The notes under the pieces were generated by a model. The model ran no database searches, was not told the origin of the DNA, and saw only the letters and a program-made list of their open reading frames with translations. A program made the position numbers and the translations under genes. Positions 36,325 to 44,645 of a stretch of DNA of 64,000 nt are shown here, one piece after another (position 1 is the first letter of the stretch; each line of letters starts with the position of its first letter). Origin of the DNA: Micromonospora ferruginea (GTDB lineage: Bacteria; Actinomycetota; Actinomycetes; Mycobacteriales; Micromonosporaceae); NCBI RefSeq assembly GCF_013694245.2, contig NZ_CP059322.2, forward strand, positions 4,161,001 through 4,225,000. Reading direction: 5' to 3'.

Positions 36325-37652
36325 CTCCCCGGAAGAGCGGCCCGGCTGGTCGCGAGGGCGGCGATGCGGTCGTCGAGCTGGTGGCCTGCCCGGCTGTCAC
36401 CGAGTACCTGCCGGACCGCTCTGACCCGCTCCAGCCCGGTGCCGTACCAGTCGGTGTTCAGGGCGTCCAGGGCCTGGTTGAGGTAGTCGGCGGCGTGGTC
36501 GCCGTCGCTGCTGTGCGCCGAGGCCAGGTCGGCGAGGACGACGCTGCGCTGCTTGGCGCCGGTCGCGGTCAAGCCAGCCAGGGACTCGGCCAGGTGACGG
36601 GCGGCCTCGGCATGGTCGCCAGCGGCGAGAACCGCATAGCCAGCAAAGGAGTGCAGCCGGCCGGTGTCGTAGTAGTCGAACCAAGCGGGCGCTTCAGGAC
36701 GCGCTTCGAGCGCGGCGGCAGCGAGGTCGATCTGGTGCCGACTCGCCGCTCCCCCACCCGCGCGGGCCTCGACTTCCGAGGCCACGCAGTGCAGCCAGGA
36801 GCGAACGGCGGGGCTGACGCCGTGCCAGGTGTGTTGAAGCGCCGCGTCGATCAGCGACCGGGCTGCGGCCGAATCATGTCCGAAGGCCGGGATAAAGGCC
36901 ATGTGGCCGAGGACCGCGGCGGCCAGGGCATGGTCCCCGGCCTCCCGGGTGGCGGCGAGGGCGACGTCGTAGCAGCGTTGCGCGACGGCGGGCTGGTTGA
37001 GATCGAAGAACGCCAGTCGTGCGGTGAGCAGTGCCGATTCGGCGAGGGCGCCGGCGAGGGTCGCCCGGCTGGCGCCGGTTGCCGCGCGGACGAGTCCGCT
37101 GCCGAGCTGGGTGTGGGCGTACGCGGCCTCGTAGAGCGGCCGGGCGGGGCTGGTCCAGTACAGCGTGCGCTGGCACCGCACGATCTCGGCGTACGCGTCT
37201 GGATCTATGGCCTTGGTCTGGGCATGCGCAACCTGCGGATCGAGGGACAGCAGGGGCGCCACCAGGGGAAGCATGCTGGCGCCGAACAACGCTCGCAGAA
37301 CGGTTGCCCGGTCCCAGCCGGTTTCGTCGCCTCCGGTGATCATTTCCCACAACCTCCTGAACTCGTGCAGTGTTTCCGCCTGCGGACGCATCGCCAGCTC
37401 GTCCGGGGTGAGAAGACCGAGCTGGCTCGCCGGCTTGTCGAAGATGGCCACGAGGTGCTTGCGGTAGCGCGGATCAGGCCACCGCTCACCGGTTTCCCAC
37501 CGCCGCACCGTGTTGGCGTTCAGCCCGGTATCGGTCTCGCCGGCCTGGCTCATCTCGGTGCGGATGCGCTCGGCGACCTCCTCGTAGGACCAGCCCCGCT
37601 GGAGCCTGTCCCACGCTAGCCGCCGATTGGCGGGGTAGCGCCGTCCGGCCAT
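36321..37652 (-). CDS. XRE-family regulator with TPR-like repeats
   Basis: The 443-residue protein starts at ATG 37652, with GGAGGTG well placed. Residues about 8-75 form an HTH: LAWDRLQRGWSYEEVAERI, then LNANTVRRWETGERWPDPRYR, a typical recognition helix and following helix. The rest is a string of Ala-rich helical repeats (CYDVALAATREAGDHALAAAVLG, WFDYYDTGRLHSFAGYAVL) like the TPR arrays of actinobacterial XRE regulators, which may bind peptides or small molecules. It is divergent from the small genes and operon at 37.8-45.3 kb and may control them. Confidence 0.8.
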   Translation of the reverse strand: MAGRRYPANRRLAWDRLQRGWSYEEVAERIRTEMSQAGETDTGLNANTVRRWETGERWPDPRYRKHLVAIFDKPASQLGLLTPDELAMRPQAETLHEFRRLWEMITGGDETGWDRATVLRALFGASMLPLVAPLLSLDPQVAHAQTKAIDPDAYAEIVRCQRTLYWTSPARPLYEAAYAHTQLGSGLVRAATGASRATLAGALAESALLTARLAFFDLNQPAVAQRCYDVALAATREAGDHALAAAVLGHMAFIPAFGHDSAAARSLIDAALQHTWHGVSPAVRSWLHCVASEVEARAGGGAASRHQIDLAAAALEARPEAPAWFDYYDTGRLHSFAGYAVLAAGDHAEAARHLAESLAGLTATGAKQRSVVLADLASAHSSDGDHAADYLNQALDALNTDWYGTGLERVRAVRQVLGDSRAGHQLDDRIAALATSRAALPGS

Positions 37653-37855
37653 GCCAGCACCTCCGTACGTCCTCTGTCGACGACGGTCACGTTAGCCATC
37701 TCCGCTACGGGCCGTCACTACCTGGTTGCGAGCGGACGGGTCGTGGACGGTACCGACCGGGCTCGCTGGGCGGTTCGCTGTTGACGAGCATCGACGGACG
37801 CTGCTGGGCGGCTCCAGCTCACCAACCCAATGTCATCGACGCCAGGGGATTCACG

Positions 37856-38098
37856 GTGAAGAAATCGGACAAGACGATCAACAAGCAGGCGCCGCTTGTT
37901 GTGGCGGCGGCCAGAGGTGCAGTCGTGAGGTTGATTCCTCGCCCGCGTACCGCCATCGGGGCTGCGCGGGCGGGTGACCGGCGGGGTGCTCCCAGCCGCC
38001 GCCTCACCACGGCGGGCCCGCCGGCACCTCGGCGGGCCCGCCATGACAGGCCCCATCCGCGGGAGTCGGACGCAACCCGTCAGACGGTGACGTCATGA
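37856..38098 (+). CDS. Possible small basic protein (low confidence)
   Basis: From GTG 37856, with AGGGG about 9 nt upstream, the frame gives 80 residues. It begins VKKSDKTINKQAPLVVAAAR, which reads like a genuine N-terminus. After about residue 35 it becomes Arg/Pro-rich and runs through the palindrome pair, which argues against coding. It overlaps the next small frame by 4 bp (ATGA). Confidence 0.25.
   Translation: MKKSDKTINKQAPLVVAAARGAVVRLIPRPRTAIGAARAGDRRGAPSRRLTTAGPPAPRRARHDRPHPRESDATRQTVTS
38011..38042. repeat. Two direct copies of a 12-bp palindrome, 20 bp apart
   Basis: GGCGGGCCCGCC occurs at 38011-38022 and again at 38031-38042, each copy being a perfect palindrome. The 20-bp period puts both near the same DNA face, as in paired operators. 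The whole unit could also fold as a hairpin. It lies between the divergent XRE gene and the operon. Confidence 0.5.
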
Positions 38099-38271
38099 CC
38101 GTGTATTTCTCTCTGCACGCCTCCGCCGGGGCAACGGGTGCATTCAGTCGGGCGGCCCAGCCCGGCATGCCGGCCACCGGCCGGCAGAGGGTCTTCCAAG
38201 GCGACTCTCCTCTGCTGACCTTCGTGTGGCAGTGCGTGCTGCCACAGCCGGCTCGCATCGACGGCCGTCGG
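38095..38271 (+). CDS. Possible 58-residue protein (low confidence)
   Basis: The frame from ATG 38095 (MTVYFSLHASAGATGAF) to the TGA at 38269-38271 has ordinary amino-acid composition and ends LLTFVWQCVLPQP followed by a short basic tail. No family was recognised and there is no strong ribosome site, though its ATGA overlap with the preceding frame would permit coupling. Confidence 0.3.
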
Positions 38272-38363
38272 TGATGGCGCAGATGCTGGCACCCGCGAGG
38301 TCGGCTTCGTCGGTGCCCATGTCGTCTACGCGCTTCTGGCCAGACGGATGCGGGTGGTGACTC

Positions 38364-38609
38364 ATGGCTACGTATCTCGGCGGCGAGCAGATCGAGGAGG
38401 CGCAGGTCGTTCTGGCACACCATGTCGTGTCCTGTGCCGACGGGAGATGCCTCGCGTGCGACATACCGGGTCCGTGTCCCGAGCACGAGCGCGCTGCGAA
38501 CGCTTTCTACCTGTCGCTGCGGCTGCCCCGACGTACGCCCGGCGCATCCCGCCCTGAGCTGTGCGGTGCTCGGCGGATCGAAGTGCCGGGCTCGTGGTGG
38601 TCGGCGTGA
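38364..38609 (+). CDS. Small Cys-containing conserved-looking protein
   Basis: The 81-residue product starts at ATG 38364. It has VLAHHVVSCADGRCLACDIPGPCP, a Cys/His cluster (CxxxxCxxC plus a later Cys and a preceding His-His) resembling small metal-binding proteins that recur in Micromonosporaceae, usually annotated as hypothetical. The C-terminal half is LPRRTPGASRPELCGARRIE. It sits 63 bp before the DUF4254 gene and may be the first gene of that transcript. Function unknown. Confidence 0.6.
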   Translation: MATYLGGEQIEEAQVVLAHHVVSCADGRCLACDIPGPCPEHERAANAFYLSLRLPRRTPGASRPELCGARRIEVPGSWWSA

Positions 38610-38672
38610 CGACAACGCCGCTATGCCCGAGCACTGCACAGCATGTCGGACAAGCTGTTTGGAGGCTTCATC

Positions 38673-39245
38673 GTGCCCCTTGATGCTGCGCCACACCCGA
38701 CCAACCCTCAACGCCAGGTCGGCGGGCCGGATCTTCTGCCGACCGCTGGGTTGATCGTCGACTCATTCCAAGACAGCTCCGCATCCTTGATGTCCGTCTG
38801 GCAGGTTCCCCTACGAGCGTCCAGACGATTGGCCGCGCACCACGACGATCAATGGTCCGCCGAGCTGATCTCTCGCGACCCGCGCGCGGATGATCATGTC
38901 GTCGCCGCCGCGAAGCGGTCCATTGACCTACTGAACCGCGTCCGGGTGGACCTGGTAACGGAAATAGACACGTGGGTCGACCGCGTTCTGCGTGATCTCG
39001 GCACCGGCCCGCTCCACACCGAGACGATCGGCTCGGTGGTCGACCGGCTGGCCATTGCCTGGGTGCGTTGCCAACACCTCACCGACCACGAGCGGGGAGA
39101 TTCGGGCGACACCCCGGCCGGCTCGGCTGCCCGGCAGTTCCAGGAGCTGGCGCGCGCGTACGACGATCTCGTTCAGGACGTGCGTGAGGGCCGCCGACGG
39201 ATCCCTCGCTGGCGCGCCCTCAAGAACTACGGCGAGCGCCGATGA
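38673..39245 (+). CDS. DUF4254 family protein
   Basis: The start chosen is GTG 38673, which has a perfect GGAGG 7 nt upstream; ATG 38643 in the same frame has none. The 190-residue product shows the DUF4254 core: AAAKRSIDLLNRVRVDLVTEIDTWV, then LHTETIGSVVDRLAIAWVRCQHL. In other bacteria DUF4254 genes often neighbour ADP-heptose-type glycosyltransferases; here too a GT9 gene lies in the same operon. Activity is unknown. It overlaps the next gene by 4 bp (ATGA). Confidence 0.7.
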   Translation: MPLDAAPHPTNPQRQVGGPDLLPTAGLIVDSFQDSSASLMSVWQVPLRASRRLAAHHDDQWSAELISRDPRADDHVVAAAKRSIDLLNRVRVDLVTEIDTWVDRVLRDLGTGPLHTETIGSVVDRLAIAWVRCQHLTDHERGDSGDTPAGSAARQFQELARAYDDLVQDVREGRRRIPRWRALKNYGERR

Positions 39246-41149
39246 ACCTCGCGGTGACTCTCAACGGCGCGGACAACGTCGGCAAGTCCACGAACGCACA
39301 TTGGCTGGCGTCAGCCATGCCGGGGGCCACGGTGACCGGAACCATCGATCGGTGGGACCCGCGATGGGCAGAGGTGTCGCGGGACGACTTCAGCCGATGG
39401 TGGTTCGTCGACAGCACCACCGACGAGCACGTCGATCTTGTTTTCCGGTCCTACGCCGCTCGATGCCAGGGAGGCGGCCGGTTCGCGCTCGAGGACAGGG
39501 GTCGCCCGATGCTCGTCGCCACCTGCGCGGCAACGGCGGCGGTGAAGGACGGAACGCCGATCGGTGAGGCGCTCGCCAAGGTAGAAGACCGAGCGCGCCG
39601 CTACTTCCCCATTGACAGGCGAGAACTGCACATACTGATACGGCACGATCTTGACCCTTCTGTAGAGGCTCAGCAGTCACTGGCCCGGGACGGGGCTCCC
39701 GCATCCGGCCGGTACGCCGCCTACCAGCGCCACCTGGCCGAAGCCATCGAGCTCCAGCTGCAGAGGGGGGATTACCACAGGGTGATCGTGCGTGGGGATC
39801 GGCCGCTGCTCGCGGTGCAGCGTGAGGTCCGCGAGGCCGTCGCCGAACTCGGCGCGCCCATCACCCTCCTGCCCCCCGACCGCGTGCACCGGCTCTGGGT
39901 CCTCGCCGGAATGTCCGAGAGCGGTAAGAGCACCGTCGGGGAGTTACTCCGTACCGACCACGCCGTCACACGGCTGAAGATCGGGTACCTGCTCCGCCTC
40001 GCGGCCGATCGGGTCGGCGTGACCGACCCCTACCAGGCATGGGATGAGCTGACCGAGGCACGGATGCTGTCCGAGGAGATCCTCCGCTTCGCCGCGCTCA
40101 ATGCCGGCTCCCAACGGATCAGCATCGAAAGCGCGCATCGCTTCGAGGCAACCAGGCACGTAAGGCAGATCTGGGGAGATCGCTGCGAGATCGTTTACCT
40201 CGACGCATCGCCAGCCGTGCGCCTGGGCCGCACCGACGAATCACCCGATTCGATGGCGTCACGGGACCTGACGAAGCGAAGCCGGGGTGCCGAACGCATC
40301 GCCACGATCGCCGACACGGTCATCGACAACACGGGCAGCCTCCTTGGCCTGAAACGAGCGGTCGCTGAGCTGGTTCACCGCGCCTCCGGCGACCGACACC
40401 CGCCCCGACGTGAGACCCCAGTGCCATCCGCACTGCAAAACTTCCTCGCCGCCTACACGGCCGAACTGGTCGACGATGAGACGGCACTGGTGGCGGTCAC
40501 CGGAAGCCTGGCGTACGGGGACTGGCAGCCTGGCTGGAGCGACGTGGATGTCCTCGTCGTCCGGGACACCCTCCCGGTGCGTTGGCTCGCCAGTCGATCG
40601 CTCCCTCGAACCGGCCCGGACGGAGCGAAGGTAGCGCTGTCGGCTTTTACCACCGACGAGACACGCACCGGCAGGCTGCCGCCACGGTTGCTCTACGCAC
40701 TGCGGCAGATCGCGCACGACGGCCGGGGACTGCTGTATCACCGGCCCGGTCTCGTACTTCACGTCCTCGATCGGGATGCCGACGAGCGCGCTGCTCGCGG
40801 TGACCTGCCGCTCGTCGTCATGACGCTGCGGCGGCTGGCGGCCCGACCCGATGCCGACGTCAGAGCGCTCTACAAGCACGTCGTTCTCACCATGAAGATC
40901 ATGCTCCGAGCGGACGGCATCGACCTGGACGACAGCGACGATGTCCGTCAGGTCTTCGCCGGCCGACATCCTGCCGCCCACGTCGACCTGCCATCGGTCG
41001 CTGAGGCAAGCCGCGCCGGCTGGCGATCGGACGACCAACTCACCGAACGAATCCGCTGCGCCGCCAGTGACCTGCTGGCCTACGACGAGGCGCTCGGCCG
41101 CGCCACCCCCACACAAACCCGGCTCTGGAAGGACGACGGACGACAATGA
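39242..41149 (+). CDS. Three-domain protein: two P-loop kinase-like domains plus nucleotidyltransferase
   Basis: The 635-residue protein starts at ATG 39242. Domain 1 (1-200) has NGADNVGKST, like a thymidylate/deoxynucleotide kinase P-loop, and ALEDRGRPML. Domain 2 (about 215-385) has LAGMSESGKSTVGELL, a second kinase P-loop, with SIESAHRFEATRHV and VYLDASPAVRLGR, like adenylate or dephospho-CoA kinases. Domain 3 (about 400-600) has VTGSLAYGDWQPGWSDVDVLVV, the GS-x(n)-DxD signature of MNT/kanamycin-type nucleotidyltransferases. The fusion implies stepwise phosphorylation and nucleotidylation of one substrate, or a regulatory role. It couples by 4-bp overlaps to both neighbours. Confidence 0.75.
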   Translation: MNLAVTLNGADNVGKSTNAHWLASAMPGATVTGTIDRWDPRWAEVSRDDFSRWWFVDSTTDEHVDLVFRSYAARCQGGGRFALEDRGRPMLVATCAATAAVKDGTPIGEALAKVEDRARRYFPIDRRELHILIRHDLDPSVEAQQSLARDGAPASGRYAAYQRHLAEAIELQLQRGDYHRVIVRGDRPLLAVQREVREAVAELGAPITLLPPDRVHRLWVLAGMSESGKSTVGELLRTDHAVTRLKIGYLLRLAADRVGVTDPYQAWDELTEARMLSEEILRFAALNAGSQRISIESAHRFEATRHVRQIWGDRCEIVYLDASPAVRLGRTDESPDSMASRDLTKRSRGAERIATIADTVIDNTGSLLGLKRAVAELVHRASGDRHPPRRETPVPSALQNFLAAYTAELVDDETALVAVTGSLAYGDWQPGWSDVDVLVVRDTLPVRWLASRSLPRTGPDGAKVALSAFTTDETRTGRLPPRLLYALRQIAHDGRGLLYHRPGLVLHVLDRDADERAARGDLPLVVMTLRRLAARPDADVRALYKHVVLTMKIMLRADGIDLDDSDDVRQVFAGRHPAAHVDLPSVAEASRAGWRSDDQLTERIRCAASDLLAYDEALGRATPTQTRLWKDDGRQ

Positions 41150-41700
41150 CGGCCACCGCACGTGAGGTACTCACCGCCGGGCGAGTAACCCGCCTCGGCG
41201 TCGGAGACACGACCCGCCCGATCAGGATCGTTCACGAACTCGACGGCGTGCGCAGTGATACCGCGCCCGAGCAGGTGATGGCCGCCGGCGACCACCTCTG
41301 GCGTCGCTGGCGCCAGCATCCCGCCTACCGGCCGCACGACGTACTGCTCGGCCTGGACGCTGGCGGCATCATCCCCACGCTCGCGGTCGCCTGGGCGAGC
41401 GGCAGTCATTACCGCATCGCCTGGAAGGTCAACCTCGACCTGCCGGAGAAGCTCGTCTTCCACGAGCCCCACGCGCGCCGACTTGAGGTTTTCGCCTACG
41501 GCCGCTTCAAGGGTCAGCGCGTTCTCATCGTGGACGACGAGATCACGACTGGCCTCACCCTCACCAACCTCGTCACCGCGCTCCGCGACGCTGGAGCGGA
41601 CGTCACAGGCGTGCTCTGCCTGGTCGAGGACACGACCGGAGGCGGACGGAAGCTTCTCGAACAACACGAGGTCCCGCTGTGCGTCCTAACCGCGCTCTGA
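41146..41700 (+). CDS. Phosphoribosyltransferase-family protein
   Basis: The 184-residue protein starts at ATG 41146 (ATGA overlap). VLIVDDEITTGLTLTNLVTAL (about 126) is the PRPP-binding loop of type I phosphoribosyltransferases, with paired Asp residues and the TTG turn. VLLGLDAGGIIPTLAVAWA provides the earlier pyrophosphate-loop-like segment. The family moves ribose-5-phosphate from PRPP to a base, but some members are regulators. The hood region does not reveal the base. It is embedded in the coupled operon; the following GT9 frame opens 22 bp before its stop. Confidence 0.8.
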   Translation: MTATAREVLTAGRVTRLGVGDTTRPIRIVHELDGVRSDTAPEQVMAAGDHLWRRWRQHPAYRPHDVLLGLDAGGIIPTLAVAWASGSHYRIAWKVNLDLPEKLVFHEPHARRLEVFAYGRFKGQRVLIVDDEITTGLTLTNLVTALRDAGADVTGVLCLVEDTTGGGRKLLEQHEVPLCVLTAL

Positions 41701-42776
41701 GAACCGCCGACAGCCCGATCTGTTGGCGGGGAGGGCCGACGATCGTCCGGCGTGAGCGGGCACCGCTTGGCCAGCTCCTGCCATACCGACGCGCAGCGGG
41801 TGCACCGCCACCACCGCAGGCAGCGCTCCGTTTGGTGCGCGAAAGCGGCTGGCACCTCGACCTCGGAACACGCGGGCTTGGCGACGTGCTGCTGGGTCTT
41901 GCCATGGCCCAAGGGCTTCACGAGGCCACCCGCAACCAGTTCCCCCAGCCGGCCTACGTCGGGCCCCGGGCGGATCTACTCGCCCGATGCGCCCTGCCGC
42001 TCAGCATCACCTCTGCGAGCGGCCATCACTCGATCGGTACCGTGAGCTCGACACCCCGCACCTTCGCCGCCGTTCCGGAGGTCCCGCCGACGAGGCTCGA
42101 CATTGTCGACGCCAACGTCCTTCAGGTCCACGCCGCGCTACCGATGCGCTACTACCTCGACGTCGAGCAAACCCTCGGGGTACGGCTGAATGCTGCCAGC
42201 GACCCGTGCCCGCGGTTCCGCACCATCGTGCCCACCCATACGCCCTACCACGTGGTCTTCGTGTCCACCACCAGCCGGCCAGAGCGCAAGGACTACGGCA
42301 TCGAGAACTTCGAGGCAATCGCACGATGTCTCACTGCTCAACGGCCTGACGCACCGTGGCGCTTCAGCCTGATCACCGCGCCGGATCGAGTGGCGCCGCC
42401 GCCCGTCGCGCAGATCGAGGTACTCCATGGCCCAACGGCCGTGGAATGCCTCGACCTGTTCGCTACCGCCGAACTGGTCGTCGGCAACGACACCGGCCTG
42501 ACCCACCTCGCCGCCCTCACCACAAGACCGGACGGCACCGGGCCAACCGTCGTCGGCCTGTACGGGCGGCACGCTCATACCAAGTGGATCACCGGCTCGA
42601 CCCGTCACCACGCGGTAGCCACGCCGTTCTCGCAGCTCATGTCGATCGCCGACGCCTGCCCGGTTCGGGACGGCTACGACGACACCATCTGGTCCAGTGC
42701 CAGTGACCTGCGAGCCGTGCCGGCCGAGCTCATCGCCCGGTTCGCCGGAGAGTGCGCTGGCTGGTGGGACTCATGA
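41679..42776 (+). CDS. Glycosyltransferase family 9-like (ADP-heptose transferase-like)
   Basis: The 365-residue protein starts at GTG 41679. LDLGTRGLGDVLLGLAMAQGL near residue 65 resembles the N-terminal GT-B loop of family 9. The C-terminal domain has VVFVSTTSRPERKDYGIENFEAIA, ECLDLFATAELVVGNDTGLTHLAA and VVGLYGRHAHTKW, the nucleotide-sugar pocket pattern (GNDTGLTHLA). Family members usually transfer heptose from ADP-heptose. An actinomycete lacks LPS, so the acceptor is probably a small molecule or cell-surface glycan. Coupled to the next gene by ATGA. Confidence 0.75.
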   Translation: MRPNRALRTADSPICWRGGPTIVRRERAPLGQLLPYRRAAGAPPPPQAALRLVRESGWHLDLGTRGLGDVLLGLAMAQGLHEATRNQFPQPAYVGPRADLLARCALPLSITSASGHHSIGTVSSTPRTFAAVPEVPPTRLDIVDANVLQVHAALPMRYYLDVEQTLGVRLNAASDPCPRFRTIVPTHTPYHVVFVSTTSRPERKDYGIENFEAIARCLTAQRPDAPWRFSLITAPDRVAPPPVAQIEVLHGPTAVECLDLFATAELVVGNDTGLTHLAALTTRPDGTGPTVVGLYGRHAHTKWITGSTRHHAVATPFSQLMSIADACPVRDGYDDTIWSSASDLRAVPAELIARFAGECAGWWDS

Positions 42777-43909
42777 TCCGCATCGCCCGCCACCGGCGGT
42801 TCACCGCGAACCACACCCTCCATCTCGACATCGGCTCACGCCGACTGTTCGTCAAGATCAACCCTAACCGCTCCGAGTCTGCCGCCGAGATCGTCGGGTA
42901 CGAGCGAATACGCAGCCTTTACCCGGTCCCCGCCCTACATGTGCATCGCCGCATCGGCCGCTGGTCTGTGACCGTGTACGACCGCCACCAGCCCGACCAG
43001 TCCGACACCGGCCTGCTACTCGATGCCATCACGGCCGACGGCATCGGCGCCCGCACCCATCTCGACCGCGGTCTCGACGCCATCATCGGCCACTACCGGC
43101 ACGTCATCAGCGCGACGATGCGTCAGCTGCCCGCCTCCCAGACCATCGGCAAGCTGTATCGCGACCGCGCCCAGCCTGGCGGTCGGCTCGACCGGTACTA
43201 CGCCCACAACCCGACGCTGCTGACGATGCCTGCCGGGTCCGGCATCCGATGCGGGGACCTTCGCGAGGCGACCCTCGTCATCAACGGACAGCCACGACGA
43301 CTCGACTTCGACGCGCTGGTCACCGATCTTCGTACCGCCCTGCACCCGGACCAGCAGGTATGGGCGGCGATGACCCAGGGCGACCCCACCGACTTCAACA
43401 TCGGTCTTGACGGCGAGAACCGAGCCGTCTGGTTCGACTACGACACCGCCGGCCTCAACGCCCTCGCCGGGGAGATCGCCTGCTTCCTCTGGTGCCAGCG
43501 GCTACACGCCGCATGGCTCGTGCCGCGCTACAACCCCGGAGCCTTCACCGACCACCAGCGGGCACTCGCCGATGCGGTCAAACCCCAGCTACGGCTGGCC
43601 AGACCGACGAGCCGGACGATCACAATCGACTACCAGCACCGGCCGTCGGCGCCGCGCCAACACACCATCACCCGCTACCTCGCTGAGCTCGCCCAACCAC
43701 TCGCCAGCAGCATTGGCGCGGACCTACTGGCGTGGCTTCGGCCGTACCTCGCCATGCGCCTGCTGGCCGTCTATCCGCTGCAGCAGATGGAGTCGGCGGA
43801 CGCCGCTCTGTCGATCGGCCTACTCGCCGACCTGTACGCACCTGAAGCTGACTTGACCCAACTGCTGGGACTCGTCGCCACACCAGAGGAGACGATGCAT
43901 GAATCGTGA
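42773..43909 (+). CDS. APH/choline-kinase-like phosphotransferase
   Basis: ATG 42773 overlaps the GT9 stop (ATGA) and is preferred over GTG 42752, giving 378 residues. The N-lobe includes RRLFVKINPNRSESAAEIVGYE (Lys and Glu pair). The catalytic loop reads QGDPTDFNI, the HGDxxxxN motif with Gln in place of His, and WFDYDTAG supplies the metal-binding Asp. These features place it in the protein-kinase-like aminoglycoside phosphotransferase group. A small-molecule hydroxyl is the likely phosphate acceptor; which one is unknown. It overlaps the SDR gene by 11 bp. Confidence 0.7.
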   Translation: MIRIARHRRFTANHTLHLDIGSRRLFVKINPNRSESAAEIVGYERIRSLYPVPALHVHRRIGRWSVTVYDRHQPDQSDTGLLLDAITADGIGARTHLDRGLDAIIGHYRHVISATMRQLPASQTIGKLYRDRAQPGGRLDRYYAHNPTLLTMPAGSGIRCGDLREATLVINGQPRRLDFDALVTDLRTALHPDQQVWAAMTQGDPTDFNIGLDGENRAVWFDYDTAGLNALAGEIACFLWCQRLHAAWLVPRYNPGAFTDHQRALADAVKPQLRLARPTSRTITIDYQHRPSAPRQHTITRYLAELAQPLASSIGADLLAWLRPYLAMRLLAVYPLQQMESADAALSIGLLADLYAPEADLTQLLGLVATPEETMHES

Positions 43910-44645
43910 GGTAGCGATCGTGACCGGGGCTGGTAGCGGCATCGGGGCCGCGATCGCCGCTCGTCTCGCCCTTGATTTCGACCTCGTCCTCACACACCTC
44001 GGGGAAGATGAGGCCCTTGGGGAGGTGATCGAGGTAGTCCGGCAGCGCGGGGCGCACGCCAGCACCGTCCTCGGCGATCTGACCCTGCCCGCCACTCAGG
44101 AGGCGTTCCAATCAGCGGTAGACACCACCGCCGACAGACTCGTTGCCCTGGTGAGCAATGCCGGCGCCTATCCCCGAATCCCCTGGCACGAGCTGGACCT
44201 GAACGCATTCCGCAGTCAACTCGAACTCAACCTGGTCACCCACGCCGCATGCATCCGCGCCGTCACGCCCACCATGATCGCGAACGGCAGCGGCCGGATC
44301 GTGGCCGTCTCCTCGGTCTTGACCCAACTCGGCCGCGTCGAGTTGACCGGCTACATCGCAGCGAAGAACGGGCTCGAAGGCCTCGTCCGCGCGCTGGCCC
44401 GCGAACTCGGCCCGTACAACATCACCATCAACACGGTGCGCCCAGGCTCGATCGAAGTCCCCGCCGAGCACGCCGTCGTCAACGACCACGCCGCCATGGT
44501 GCGACGCCAACTCGACCGGCAGTGCATCAAGCGTCGCGGCCAACCCACCGATGTGGCCGCCGCCGTCGCGTTCCTGCTCTCCCCCGCCACCGGGTTCATT
44601 ACTGGCCAGGCGCTCAACGTCGACGGCGGCTGGCACCTGTCGTGA
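43899..44645 (+). CDS. Short-chain dehydrogenase/reductase (SDR)
   Basis: The 248-residue protein starts at ATG 43899, with AGAGGAG upstream. It carries the classical SDR set: VTGAGSGIGAAIA (NAD(P) binding), LVSNAGAYPRI, VSSVLTQLGRVELTGYIAAKNGLEGLV with catalytic Ser, Tyr and Lys, and FITGQALNVDGGWHLS at the C-terminus. It is closest in style to FabG-type 3-oxoacyl reductases, but SDR substrates are not predictable from this. It would supply an oxidation/reduction step in the operon's pathway. GTGA overlap with the next gene. Confidence 0.85.
   Translation: MNREVAIVTGAGSGIGAAIAARLALDFDLVLTHLGEDEALGEVIEVVRQRGAHASTVLGDLTLPATQEAFQSAVDTTADRLVALVSNAGAYPRIPWHELDLNAFRSQLELNLVTHAACIRAVTPTMIANGSGRIVAVSSVLTQLGRVELTGYIAAKNGLEGLVRALARELGPYNITINTVRPGSIEVPAEHAVVNDHAAMVRRQLDRQCIKRRGQPTDVAAAVAFLLSPATGFITGQALNVDGGWHLS

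Larger units (their letters stand above)
37653..38363. other. Intergenic region with two short ORFs and a tandem palindrome
   Basis: This 710-bp stretch lies upstream of the coupled operon. Two short frames, 37856-38098 and 38095-38271, touch with an ATGA overlap. A 12-bp palindrome is repeated at 38011 and 38031. The divergent promoters of the XRE gene and the operon should lie here, but no clear -35/-10 pair was identified. Confidence 0.4.
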
